Source of the DNA: Dipetalonema caudispina
Taxonomy: Eukaryota > Nematoda > Chromadorea > Rhabditida > Onchocercidae
Direction of reading: 5' to 3'
Assembly (NCBI GenBank): GCA_013365325.1
Contig: JABVXV010000286.1
Coordinates: 1 to 64,000 of the forward strand
DNA: 64,000 nucleotides
Positions 38,633 to 52,800 of the stretch are shown in pieces. The notes under the pieces are model-generated. The model was not told the origin of the DNA. It saw only the letters and a list, made by a program, of their open reading frames with translations, and searched no databases. Position 1 is the stretch's first letter; every line of letters begins with the position of its first letter. The translations under genes and the position numbers were made by a program.

Positions 38633-39584
38633 GCAATTCGAAAGCTTATTTCGGTCGGAATTTCTAAACTTCTCTGGTTGTATGTTAAACTAGAAGTTCA
38701 GAACCACCGAGAGAAGATAGGATGTGGAGGGAAAAGGCAGGAGAGAAGGAAAAAAAAAAAGAAAAAGGAGGTTCTACACATTTGACGCGGGAATTCGGTT
38801 AAAGATTTTAGAATCATTGCTACTTAAAGAACGGGAAATCCGCCATTTTGACCTATCCCTTTAAAAATCCCTGTTTGTTAATTACTATCAATTCTCCAAG
38901 TGTCGTTGTTCCCATTGATTATCATGATTATCGCAATAATCATAATGAAGATGAATCAACGATAATCATCCCATGTTTCATGTACTTCTCGACCTTGTAC
39001 AGCATAGTTCTATAGTAAACTCAGTACATTTCTTTAGCACCTACACTAATAACTGTAATTGGCTTTCTGCACTTTACTATAATCTGTGTATTTATGTGCA
39101 TTTTTCACTTGACCCCGAAGAAAACCATGTGTTAGGACTCCGTTGCAGCTAAATCAAAAATATTTCTTGCTCTCATTGTACATCTTCTTATATACATTTT
39201 CATAAGTATCTCTAGCCTAATTTACTGAAAAATGTCTTTCGTAGTTCACGCGAGCATATGTTATCCTTTAGTTGTCTACAGTAAAAGTTCACATTGTTCT
39301 TTTTTTTTGTTCATTTATTGCTAAGAGCATGCAGGATGCAAAATCTAATAAAAATATCTTGATGAAATTATTCATTTCAGTTTAATATTTATTGGAAAGA
39401 TAGTTACATACATAACAATGCTACGTAATAACAACTCAACAAAGCCAATAGAGTGAAGCGGTGACAAAGTCAAAGTGGAATAAAAGTTTTATCACCCAAT
39501 ATTTCGAAGATCAAAATTGATTTGCCCCTTTACTTACATGATTGGGAAAATTTTTCAAACTTTCAATTTCGCAATCTTCGACAT
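38633..39584. terminator. Overlapping 3' ends of convergent TMEM65 and ERAL1
   Basis: A plus-strand AATAAA at 39347-39352 would end TMEM65 with a long 3' UTR of about 715 bases. A minus-strand AATAAA (TTTATT at 39388-39393) lies about 190 bases past the ERAL1 stop. The two signals are 36 bases apart in facing orientation, so each transcript's cleavage site would lie inside or at the edge of the other gene's 3' region. No coding sequence seen. Confidence 0.5.
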
Positions 39585-42500
39585 TTATAATCGCACGGAT
39601 TCTTTAGCATTATTCCTTCGTGCATTATATCGTAAAATATCAAACAATTTACCCTCAACTTTAACTAATATACGTACAAACAACTGTTGCGCGAGTAAAT
39701 TCTGCAATGATTCGTTAACTTCCTTAGCAACAGCTGTAATTGTCAAGCCATGCTCTCCAACTACAATTCGTGCTATACGATCCTTCTTACATTCAACTTC
39801 AGCAACAATTTGTAATACTTCACCCTCCATAACCCATTCTGTTACGTTTATCTGCAAAACAAAAAAAAAAAAAAAAATCTGAAAATATGAAATTATGATT
39901 CTAAATTTAAATTCTCCGACAGCTGAAAACGTATTAAAATTTCGTCATTGCAAGTGGAAAATTATTCATTTATACGAAGGCTTTTCATAACGATTGTCAA
40001 ACCTGCTTTACGACATGTTCAGAAATATAGGCACATTCGTAACATTATCAGGAGTGCTATATTATATAGCTGAATAATCCTAGCTTATATAGGTTTCATT
40101 GACAACGGTCTAACGCATTTTAGCTGTGAAAAAAAAAAAGCTACCCGCTGCCCAAAATGTATAATACGACTAACTGAAAATATGACATAAAGTTCAGCAA
40201 TTCAAACTTTACCACTACCATTAAAGAGATACGACAACAAGGTGATAAAGTGTTGTAATTAACGACAGAGCTTTACAATTTCTGTAATTTGCAGAGATTT
40301 ACCTTCAAGGTATAAGCAATGTAAGGCGGTATTCGATTCAAAAATTCTGCTCGAATCGCATCTTGGCATATCATCACCGGTTTTTTTGTAGTCAGCATTT
40401 CTTGCTTAAAAATGTGTTCCTAAAAATAATTACGGGTAGATCTAAACGGTATCAATATTTGCAATGTTTTTTGATTATTACGTTTTCTAGACGTAGGTTT
40501 TTTGTGCTCCGATTTTAGCATGCTGAAAAATACCTTTTGTAAACCAAGGTCGTGAAGATGATCGCGTAACATATCTATTCCTTCTCCAGTCAATGCACTA
40601 ACGAAGAAAACATTTTGAAAATTCGACCATCCTTTGATATTTGCAAAAAGGTGCTTGGTTTCGCCCCAACTGCACTTGTGTGTAGGTCTTTGCAGAAGCT
40701 CTCTGAAGCGATTTAGAGCTATTCAATTATTATTTGGAAATTTTTTTTTGATATCCTTTTAAGTAATTAACGTTAGAATAATGTATTTTAAGTGACACTT
40801 TTTGTCTTACTTATATTTTTCTTGCCACTGTTCATCTTGCTGTCTTTCTTCCACGGAATGAAGTGGCATTTCACGCGATACTTTGTGTATTTTGCTACAC
40901 AACTTGGCCAACTGTCCACCACTACGCTTTTTGACAATAATCGGCTTACCATTCACAACACCATTGCAGAGAACTCGAGTAAGAGCCAGCAAGTCGGTTC
41001 TTGAAGAAGAATTAAGCACATTTTCTAAAGATCCAGAATTCTATGGTGGAATTTTTACAAAAATTTGCTTTTCCTGTCAGTGTCATTAGATAAAAAAAAG
41101 AGTAAATCAGTTGCACTCTTAGCTATCCCATATTTTAAATCCAGCTTTGCTGTAGACTTTAGCGATCAAAAAATTTATGAGAATTTTAAACATGAAAAAT
41201 GAGTGTAAATGAACAGTGTATGCTTTCTGAAAGTGAACCTTTGTTTAACTTGGTCAATTTTATTGAGTACCAGACTTGAAGGAATTTGTCGGTAACGATG
41301 AAGCATATGCAGCACTCGATGTAAAATATAATCGGTACATATTGTCGCATCATGTACTACTAGAATATGATCCGCTTGTTCTACTGCATGTTCTGGATCT
41401 ATAAAAAATATTGATTACTTTATTTTTGATTTTGTAAAACAACCTGAATAAGGAAACTTTTAGGATAAAAACTACGACTTATTTTGGATGCAAAAAGGAG
41501 ATTTAATAATTACATGTTACATTACTTCACCTTCAATATTAGATAACGTTCAACTATGTACAGACAATTACTAAATTTCAGCCCAGGTACTCAGTCATAA
41601 TTGTTTCCTTTTCTGAAATACTCAAACTCCATTTAAGTTTAACTTCAGATCTTCTTCATTTAAGTACTAGAAACACTTCACCAAATCTAATCGCCCAACT
41701 TACCACTAAGTATTCGTGAGTCGGGGCTTCTCACGATCTCTCTTGCATGCCTGATGCCCACTGTTCCAGGGCTATCCACGAATACCAATTGTGATGAGCC
41801 TTCGGTAAGAATCGCTATTTGATTTTTTTGCGTCGTATCCATCTGCGAACTTACCGCTGCAACACCCGCTTTTATCAATTTATTTGTCAGCAATGATTTA
41901 CCAACATTCGGTGGACCAATTACTGCTACCTGAAATTATTAAAGTGATCTTCCCCCAAACGTCCCAGAATGAACATTTCTACCATTATCTCTTTCCAAAT
42001 ACTTTTATTTCCAAATAGATAGAAAGCTAACTTTTAAACATTTCTGAGCTTCATGTTGGAGACGAACTGTTGATCGAGAAAGCTTGAGAAGAGACAAATG
42101 CATTTGACAAAAGTGGAAATTATGCAACCAATCAAAGAAACATCAAAATTTGGTCGTTTCTTTTTAGCTACAAATGGATTACTCCTGCAGAAAAGTAAAT
42201 GTGATTTATTTTAACTTCTCTTAGTGATTATCAACTTCCTCATCTCATCACCATGATGTATTTTAAATACGAATGGCACTTTATTTACATGCCAAATCCA
42301 ATGAAGCAATTATTGCGTCGTAATGCGCTCACTTGTATACAACTGGAAAATTCATTCATTCACTTCAAACAAGAGCAAAAAAATATAAACATTACATTCT
42401 CTTCCACAAATTTACAAAACTAACAATCCAACGAACCAACTAACAAAAAAAGGACGAAATGAGCAAAATCCAAAAATTCCATTTCAGTTCAAGACTGAAC

Positions 42501-42920
42501 GACGCATTGGTAATACTGTATCATAAAAATTTGCAAAAAAAGAAAACAACCGAACTGGCAGTCATAATCCAACGGATAAGTTTACATCTCCTAATTTGCT
42601 TGCTGGTATGAAATTTCATTATTTTTAGATTAAAAATTTTGGAAGTACTAAAAAGATATCTAATAGGCACCCGCGACCTGCGACACGAAAGGGATAAACC
42701 ACATAGAAGCATACATGAAGTGACATGGATGCCACGGCATTCACAATACGATCAAAATCAAAATCAGAGGTTCTGAATTTCATATTGATAGATGAAGTGA
42801 ATTAATAAATTTGTGATAATTTAAATTGCTGATAGCAATCAAATAACCAATTTACGCAAATGCGCAATGTGAAAAGATGACCTAACTCACTTGCAGATTT
42901 TTAGCTGTTCTTGATGCCAT
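39585..42920 (-). CDS. ERAL1: Era-like GTPase, probable mitochondrial ERAL1
   Basis: Seven exons, 42920-42891, 41929-41704, 41398-41239, 40999-40811, 40702-40534, 40419-40303 and 39851-39585, join to 385 aa. ERAL1 is a GTP-binding chaperone of the small mitoribosomal rRNA. Motifs: G1 GPPNVGKS (15-22), G2 threonines in MDTTQKN (42-43), G3 DSPG (62-65), G4 NKID (about 131), G5 SALTGEG (about 230). The C-terminal KH domain follows (EHIFKQEMLT, then AIRAEFLNRIPPY, then VIVAE-like EVLQIVAEVECKKDRIARIV and GLTITAVAKEV). A charged insertion between G4 and G5 (VSREMPLHSVEERQQDEQWQ) matches the longer metazoan form. The N-terminus is odd: only 14 residues precede G1, leaving little room for a presequence. 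In-frame sequence continues upstream of the ATG (about IPRVGIQAAS) after an AG, so a missing 5' exon is likely. Confidence 0.92.
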
Positions 42921-43865
42921 ACTTGCCGCCTGAATGCCTACCCGTGGAATTTTTTTCCACCACTAAGCTGTTCAATACCTCAGTTCACACTGTTTCTCAC
43001 CAAACTACAATCAACAATGTCGAAGGTATCCTGGAATGTATGGAAAACAATTTCAAAATTTTGAAATCTCGAAAATTCAACGTCCAAAGAGGATCATCTC
43101 AGCTCCAAAGCAGCAAATTCCTGATGTAATCAAAACATTGATAAAATGAGTTTTTCCAATAGTCCAGTTTAGATGTAAAAATATTTGAATTATGTATGAA
43201 ATCATCAACTTACTTAATATAGCATCCGTTAACTTAAAAATTTCTGGAAAATTATCAATCAAAAACAAAATTACTCATTAAATGAAAGAGAAAAATTGCG
43301 GAGAACAAGCAGGATAATACAATTGGAAGGCTTGTGCAGAACATGAAAAGACAGAATACGATAATATATACATAAATCATTGCAAATTATAAGAAAATTC
43401 ATAATGCGTAAAATCGCTTGAGCAATAGTCGAAATTAAAAGACAAATATCCAAACAATAATTCAGTTCCAGCAATAAGGTCTACCTGAGAAATGAATCTT
43501 CAAGGATTTCTGTCTCAGACCTATATTTCGCCATACATCTGGACCGCACCCAATGATTGAGGTTGCCGAATCAGCTATTAAGCATAACCAATTCATCCAA
43601 GAAGTCGGTATAAACAGTTATATCTGTCAGAAGTCGTAAAAAGTTAAGAAAAATTAGGAAAACTAAAATCCGTAACAATTTTTGAAATTTCAGAAGGCGA
43701 ACTCTAAAAACAAAAGTCAAAGTTAAATTTGTACTTGAAAATAGTACTCATATAAGAGGAATACCAAAAAACTTTAATAAAGTCAGAGCAACGCAGAAAC
43801 TGTAAGACTAGAAACTGTAATTTCGAAGAAAACGCCAAAAAAAAAAAAAACATTATTCAAACAAA
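42921..43865. other. Spacer between ERAL1 start and raptor 3' end
   Basis: Both flanking genes are on the minus strand, so this holds the raptor 3' UTR and the upstream region of ERAL1. It may also contain an unrecognised first ERAL1 exon. No other coding sequence is supported. Confidence 0.45.
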
Positions 43866-46800
43866 TTACGACAAATCTGGCATTCGATAAAAACTGATTG
43901 TTTGATTTTCAGTAGCTACTGCTAATGACACAAGCAGTTGATGAAAACGCATTGATGTCAATGTCCCGATACGACCACCAACTAACCAATCATCTTGACG
44001 AATTTCACCTAACTGCTTGCCGTTCACATCAAATAACTTAACTACGGCAGCATCATCCATACAACCAATACACTGAAATGAATTTTAAATAAAACCTAAT
44101 CAAAACTTGTTTACTAAACTATATTAAGTTTCATTAAAATCACTAAGATATCGAAAATTCAAAATGATCAGACCTAACCGCTCAAATAGAGCATCCAGCC
44201 TAATTTCAACAACCAAATAATGCACTATACTGTAGCTGGAACACAATATTTCGAAATCAAATTTTCCACCTAACCTCTTGAATAATCAACAAAGGTGAAA
44301 GAATCTACTGAAAGATTTTCTCAGCTACATAACTGATACTTCAGTAAAAAGAACTGACGGAGCGACAAATTCATGCAAGACTTCCACAAACAGCTTGAAA
44401 CAATTAACTGAAGTGAACTTTTCTTGCTAACATATTCCTTGAAGAACAGCATCGATCAGTTTAGCTTTTCGTGCAACATTAGATTTGAGGCTCGAGTTTT
44501 TACATGATCAAAAAAATATATAAAAAGAAATACCTGACTGTGAGTGTGGACTTCCATATTTGTTAGGCTATCTATTCTCGGGGAACTGCAAGCGTTAAAA
44601 CTCACTACCGGTTCCTGTAATTTAAATCTTAAATTTCAACTAATTTCAGTTTCAAAAGTCAAACTGCGTTAAAACATAACGTACATCAAACTTAAACTAC
44701 CTTAAAATTTCTCATGAGAAAAGTAGAAGCAAACCCTGAACATCCGTGGTTCCCACAAACGTATTTCGCCATCTCTTGAACCAGCGATTAATCTTAGGTT
44801 TCCCTCGGAAAATTCACCCGTCAGATTAGAAAAAAGTGACAGTCCAATAACTGGCTCTTCAAGCTCTCGGAATGACATTGTACGTCGTGATTTCTCAGGT
44901 AATCGTGGATCATAAACATTCACTAAACCATCACTTAGACCTAAAAGATGATACACACTTAAAAAATATCAAGAACTTCAATAGTGGTCAGTAAACTTAA
45001 AATCCTAACATTCGAAATTCCATTAAATTCTTAAACTAATTATGGAGAAATGAAAAAGCATTTACAATATCATTAAAGACATCACCATATAGAGAAACAA
45101 AACAGAAGAAAACGATACCAACAGCAAGAAGATTGCTCCCTGAATTATCAAGACTTAATTTTGTGACAGCACAGTTCTTGGCACCAATTTGAATTTCCTG
45201 CATACTCTTTTCCGCATGGGCGTCCCATAAACGACATACCTTTACATTACCAGAAACTGCCATGAGGCCACATTTTTGATTCCAACTTAAACGACATAAA
45301 TTATAATGGAAATATTGAAATGCGGAAAGAGTTACAAGATATTTCTGAATGTTATCTGCATTTACAACTTTGGAGGAAAACTGGAACTATTAATGTATTT
45401 TTGCTCATTTTTTCACCTATCTTATGTTTCCTCTGTGCTCATATATGAACATTCCAACATGCAATCGCATTATAGCAATATGAATGCTACATCACATACA
45501 TAGAAATCTCGATTATATTTATTCCTTTAGAAAACAACACAAATTGGAAGAATTACCTAAAAACGGATGCGAGATGTCTATTCATTGGAATGCTAACTGG
45601 TGCATCTTTCAAAAGATAAGCAGCTGTTATCATTTGCTGCTCCGCTTCGAAATCATGGGAATAGATGGAATAGCCCGGATCCCAAATTCTCATCAATCCA
45701 TCTTCACTACAAGTCATCAGCAGTTCTCTCGTCATTTCGTTTATTACGTGTAAATCAGTGACTATATCCTGAAATGAAACTAAAATTAAAAGCACAAATT
45801 GGAGAATATGACAGTGAGATACTGATTTCAATATTAATACTATTGTCTAACTATTTAGTGCGAAACGCTTACTTATTTACCGTAGAATATATATACCTAG
45901 CATGACAATACACCAGTTATCCTAAACAGAATGGAATTCACATCATCCGCTTAAACTGCTATCCAATCAAAGTAATGGTGGTTAAATTAGGGAAGAATAA
46001 AAGATTATTCCTAGCATCCTACATCATTCCCAAAATAAAACCGCAGTTGCATACTTTTTTTCGAACCAAGCAGATATTTCTATGTAAATGATGATCAGGA
46101 AAAGGTATTTAACGGAAACCTCAGCAGCAGAAAACAGTACTCTACAGCTTCACCTAAACGTATCAATCCTCCTAATCAACATCGAAATCACTAACATTAA
46201 CAAAAGGATTATCGTTGTGACAAGAAAACTTCCGGACATCGTACAACCGCTGCAATTCGCATCGCCAAATGGTCACTGTTTCACCATCGCACGAATATAA
46301 GTGAGGCCTTATTTGACTCCAAGCCAAACATTTACTTACTGCATCTGTCTTTACAGTCAAAGGATGACCATCAAAAAACAATTTCTGAAAAAAAAAGAAA
46401 AAAAAACTACAGAATGACAGGCTAGAAAAAAACCAACTCAACAAAGAAGTTCGAAAAGTGAGAAGAAAATCAACAACATCAACAGCATTTTCCTACCATT
46501 CAGTAAAATGCAATTAATGGTAACAAAACGATTTTACGGTGAACGATAAAGGTGGCATATGATACAATCTGTCAAATTACTCACTTTAATTCCCAACTTT
46601 TGAGGTATCACTTTTCACCCAAATTACTAGCTGTGACTTTTACGGTAAAGTAATCACCACTAAAAAATAATTGCTAAAAAAAAAGAAAATTTGACAACTG
46701 ATGAACCTCTTCTTTGAGCGCCCGAACTTCCTTTTTTGAAGTTTGCTGCAAACCTTCATCTTTATGCGATGCCCAATCACTAGGCATGGAATGGGTTGCT

Positions 46801-49800
46801 AAACGATCCGTTAGTCCATCACCGACTTCTCCTACAAATAAAAAAAGTGGTGGATGACTGCTCTCATCACAGGCAGAGGAAGTATAGATTTTGAGCAACT
46901 GACACGCTAATCTTGCAGAAAAGTTCTATGATCAAGAAGCGGTATAATTTTTATCGATGAAGCTTTAATATAAATAAGAAAAGTCGTTCAAACTATCTAT
47001 TTAAATTAACTTAAGCTAACAAACCTTGTATTACATCCAAAATTGGTTCAGTAAATCGCCTCGTACACCACGGTACAAATTCTGTTGTAACTAGAGCAAC
47101 TACCGGTTCTCTCTCTGTAGAGGAACTTTCATCCAGTTTTGTCATACTTTTGATTGTAGGTGAATACATCTGGAAAAAATATGAGTTCTTGAAAACTAGA
47201 AACTTCTAATTTTAAACTGAACAGATGGAGTAAACTGTCACATATTAACAAGTACATTACATTTCGTTTAGGTGTAAAGATTGCAGATTGATGGAACACT
47301 GGCAATTGTTCTTGACGCCGCGAATCCAAAACCAATGTATTTTCTGAATTCCTCCGGATATGATCTTCTAGAAACGGTGGTGTCGCTGCCAAATCCAATG
47401 TTGGTGAACCGACAGTAAATGTTACTATCTCCGCAGCATATGACTCGGTCTGCTAAAAACTGAGGAGTTTTTAAAGTCATAAACAATTCAGAAACACGTA
47501 AAGCAAATTAAACCATAATTTCGAAGCATCATTCATACTCTAATCCAGTGATGCATAAAAATCACCTGGTTGTCAGAATTCGATATCATAAGGGTTGTAC
47601 TAACATACGGATCACGATCACTCTAGCAATTTTCATTTAATACGTTTGAATTTACCTTCTTTATGTAGATATTCGAAGAATGATCTCATCTTAAACCTCT
47701 ACTTTTCCTACTTTTTAAATAAAATAACATTTACCTTGATTGACGATGCCCGTTCAACGCAGTTTAGTTTTCTTTTCCTCTCATGCCTTGTTGTTGCTAA
47801 TTTGTCCACATGTTCAATTAACACCTTCAAAATAATCTTCTTTATTGAAAAACGATAATGGAATTGTAGAACTACACAATTTAGTTACTAAAGTCCTAAT
47901 ATTTGAAATAATACTTGGAAAAATCTTCTAAAACCGTGAGATTTGCTAAAAATCGATCTCCCTACTTCAATAACTAAATCTTAATTGAAATATTTTGACA
48001 CACTGACTTGTGCCATTTCAGCGATTTTGTTCACAGGATCCAGAGAAAGCCTGAGAAGTGATAGCCAGATACGTTCAGATTGATCATTGAATGTTTTCGA
48101 TCCCAAGAATTCAATCTGTTTAACAGCTTTATTCCTAGAATATCACATAAAATATTAGAACTGTAAAATTCATAGTAATATTATGAGAAGCTGAAGTGTT
48201 AGAAGAAATAAGAAAAAAAACAACATACTTAAAATTCTCATTGCGCATTTCCTTTGTGGAAGCCATTAGTTTAGTGGAAAAATCATTTAAAGAGCTTGCA
48301 TCAAACATTGATTTCCACTGTGCATAAACTTTATCTGCGACCACTCCAGAAACTCAAACATAAGACTCTTTAATGACAGTAGAAATTAATAGTATTCATT
48401 TTCGACGTGACTTTATCTTGATAAAAATAATACTGCCTGCAGCACTAAGTGTCATCAGACACTAGCGTATGTATCGAACAAATTAGACATTTTGTACTCG
48501 TAAAAAAAGACAGGAATTTTTTCTTCTTTCCAGACCATATTGATAGTTGAAACATTCAGTAGAGAAATTACCGTAAAATTAGCTTAGATCGAAAAATGAG
48601 AGGATCGGAAGTGAATTCAACTAATTTTTTCCCCTAATAACAGCTAAATTTTCTTAACAGTACCTACCAAAATTCATTGAATTTGATCTTCGAGGTGAAT
48701 TTAATGGAGTTTCCAAGAAGTGGGCTCGCCTTCGAGTTGCAGATCTGGAAAAATTAGTGCAGTCACGAAACAACCTGGAGGTGCCGAGCAGTAACAAAAG
48801 CAATGTTCTTTAAATGCAAAGTAAACCTTGGAAGACTACGATCATAACCACGAGATACAAATGCATCATCTTCTTCGTCTATTGAACGCAACGGTTTCAT
48901 TTCCTGTTCACCTGCCTAAACTGAGAGAAATGCATCTAAATACCAAAAATGAAAAGAATTCTATCTTAACAATATAGATGTAACCTCCACAATATATAAA
49001 ATGTAATAACGGCTTGCAATTCGTCCAAATAACGCAAAAAAAAAAAAAAAAAAAAAAACACTCTATAAAATGTTTAGATGAAATAAACATAATTCATAAT
49101 CAATTAAAGAATACAAATCAAAATCTCACCGAAAGTTTTCTTTCCCTGAATTTCTTTTGCTCAATCTTTTCATTAAGATCCATTGACAGACTGGCAAAAC
49201 GATTTTCAAAATCAATGATAAACCACTGCATTGCTACGACCAATTCAGCACGAACAAGTACCGAACCATCGAAAGTGCATTTCATCGAAAGTTTATCACA
49301 AACTTCATGATCGATCTGTAAAAGACAGCAATAAATTATTGAACTCAAATGACAATCATGACTACATATTCACATGAATATTTAATATTAGCCAATTCTG
49401 AATCCGAAAAATGGATTCCATATAGAAACGTACAATTGTGGCGTGCTCAATATTTTCCGACTTATTTCTGACAAGACATCCAATTGCATATACTGCAGCA
49501 GCGCGTACTTCCGGAACTGAATCATCCAGAAATTCAAGGACCTATAAAAATCACCTATTAGGAACTACAAAGAGATTAGGTGTCGACAGTACCTGCATCG
49601 GATTTTTTGGCCACAGTTCCCTTTCAAGGCCGTTTTTGAAGAATTTACAAAAACCATATATACCCTTTCATAAGCAGCCAATCTAATCGCCTGCCACCTA
49701 GCATCATCGTAATCAGCCCAAAGTCGTCCAAGGCCAATAAGTAACCATAACCGTAGTAATCTGCACTGTCGCAGAGCTGTATCAGACAGAAGCTCGATGC

Positions 49801-52800
49801 AAAGTGTTACATATCTGTTATCGGTTAACAGTTCTTGTGCAGGTCTAAAATAATACATAGTTTAAGGAAAATGAAAACTACGCGGTGCATGCTTCTGTCG
49901 TACAATAACTGAAACCAAAGTTGAGAACCTGTAGTTGTTTTCAATCAAAGCAGCCATTACAAATGCCGGGACAATTTTTTGCCGCGGATTAGTATTAGGA
50001 TCGTTCAGGATCGTCAAAAAGTACATATATCTAAAAAAAAAAAAAAAAAGGAAACGTTATCTTTCATTCTACTGTGACTAAGCAGCAAAGAAATTCTTTC
50101 ATATTTTTTAGATCTCAAATTTCTTCGAACACTCAGATCTCAGAACTTGATACATGTTTTCGAAACTCAAGTCCGATTTTTTCAACCAATAAAACTTGTA
50201 GTTTCCAATAGACATAAGCCACCTTCATGGAGCTTATTTGAAAAATTCCGATTTTTCCCCTTGTATTTTTTCATAAAGCGCAACGTTTGCTTGTGAAAAA
50301 TACGGCGTGTGTGTTGTTTTTTTAGAACATATTTTCTTATGATTATCAGATACTAATAATTCCAAATCCAATCTTCGCGTAAAATTCACCCTCGCTCTTT
50401 ATCCTTAATGAGATCCACTTGACAACTTGTTTCAACGGCAAGAATTTTCGCCCAAATGAACGCTAACCACGGTCGCAACTCTTTTGTAGCACTTTGAAGC
50501 AACTTCAGGACATATGGAAATACACCGACAGAGAGGGCATGGCCTACGGCCCATGAACCCAAATCTAGAAAGCGAGCCAGAAGCTCCAGCGCTTTCACTC
50601 GATGTACCTCAAAATGTACCTCAAAACAATGATTACAATCATTTTTTATTAGATTTCATATCAAAATTTAACAAAAAATTCTTTTAAACTTAGTATGATA
50701 TGACTGAAAATGCAAATAATCCAAAAACGTATTGCTGCTCTATAAAAACCTTCAATCAGTACCTGACTCAAAAGTACTTGTAAAACAACAGGAAGCTGCT
50801 GGGGGGGAGTTCGTCGTTCGCCGCCGTATTTAAGCCAAACTTCGAACGCTTGCAACTGTTCAATGAAAAACCAATTATGTGTGTAATCTGCTTCATCTAC
50901 TGGTGAAAGCTGGGAACTCACATCAATAAGCACTATAAAATAATGATAAATCATTGAAAACTTCCCCCCAAAGTTGAATAAATGCTGATATCAAAAGAAT
51001 AACATCAAAACCATAATTCTCTGCGCGAATCTCTTAGTAACAAGAAATTAGATATCGCATTTGGATTGAGTGTTATGGAATGGTCCACAATAATACTGAT
51101 TACGTTACTAATCCAAAACAAATATACTTCTGATTTAAGCTCTTATAATATCTATTAATACCACAGACTTCTGAACAATTAATTCCAATTCAAACATACT
51201 TTCATGACGAACGGATGAACGTGAGAAATATATTTCTTTTGCAACAGACCAGAGTTTCTGCTTCGGTGTCGTGAAGCCCTGCATTTGGCTCAGGCATAAA
51301 TCGATGGTATAATCCCAAGCATCCCAAAGAGGATGATTGTGAACAGATGGTAAAGAAGGACGAGAAACGACATGACATTGATTTTCGCGCATTACTCGAT
51401 TAGCCAATACAAAACTTCGAAATACTGATGCAAGTAGCAAATCCTAAAAAATAATACAAAAACTCTCATATTTTGGGTGATAGTTACAATGGTTTTCATT
51501 AGAAAACGCATAGTAGAAACAGGAATTAAGGCAAAAACGGAATAATGCGGTGAAAATCTGAAAGAAATATAGGAAACTGTATCCATAATGATCGACAAGG
51601 TTATAAACAAAGATTTTCTATAGAATCGAATCAAGAAACTCTGCCAAAAGAAAGGAATCTAAGGCATACCAGTCGAAATAGTTTTTGAAACAATTCTTTT
51701 GGAAGCGAACTCCACGCAATCGTGTCGGTAATAGCTGTGAAGATCCAGTTCAATTCGCCAAGCATGGTTCGACGATCGCTAAGCTGACCAGGGATTTTAT
51801 CAACTATTGTTACCGGAAATCGATCCTGAAGCATTATCATGTATTAAAAAAAGTGTAATCATGAAATATGACTTCTGTGAATTAAGAATGTATACCTCCA
51901 GGTGATTTTTTAAGATGTACCACAACACTGAAGTTTGGATTGGCGTTAATATACAGGAAGTGAAAAGGTCAGCCGGAAGTCTTGAATCCATTGGAAGTAA
52001 TTCGTGATCTCCGCATGCTCCAATGTGGATACATTCCTACAATTTAAATCAGAATCACGTTATAAAATCATGGTTCTCAACCGATAAATAGCTTAAGAAA
52101 AACTCTACTTTAAAATTTGGCTTCTTTCGGAATCCAAAAGCAGATGCCTTTTCCTCGAGACTCATTTCGGCTTGAATGATAGGCAGTGGTGGTGGACGCG
52201 TTTCCATATGTTCATCGAGTTGCTTAACCCATTCTTTTTCATGATCTTCAGCAAAGCGGAAGAAAGATTTAACTAAAATACATCATGACATAAAAAATGT
52301 AATAATAAAAAAAAGTAAAATATAGCTTTAACATTCAGTTTCATTCGCAGAATAGAGATGGAATCACAGAGGTATCCTGAATCAAAGAACCAAATAACCA
52401 AGAAATTCGAAAAAAAGTATTAATTACTTCCAACATGCTATTGAAGAATCTTTGTAAAAGTATAAAAACTACAACTGCTAAGGCTTAGTGCACTCGTATT
52501 AGTATTCTATTTCGTCAAATTTCTCATAGAAAATGACTTCTCATCACTGAGCCAAATTTTGTCAGAAAAGATTCAGGAACTTACTAGCTAGACCAGCACA
52601 ATGACAATCCCAGACGTACACAGCCGGATGACCCATCCACGATTGTAAGTCAAAAATCGAAAGCGGGATGTACTGAAACTTATCCCCAATATTAGAAATA
52701 CATTAGTGAGCAGACGAGAAAGTGAAAAAATTTTACTATATATTCGGAATATTTCAGATACCTGAGTGAAATTCTTGTTGAATACCCATATTTCACCGTT

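Noticed and set aside
39517..39882. 121-codon plus-strand ORF
   Set aside because: Antisense shadow of the KH-domain exon of ERAL1, which is supported by homology on the minus strand.
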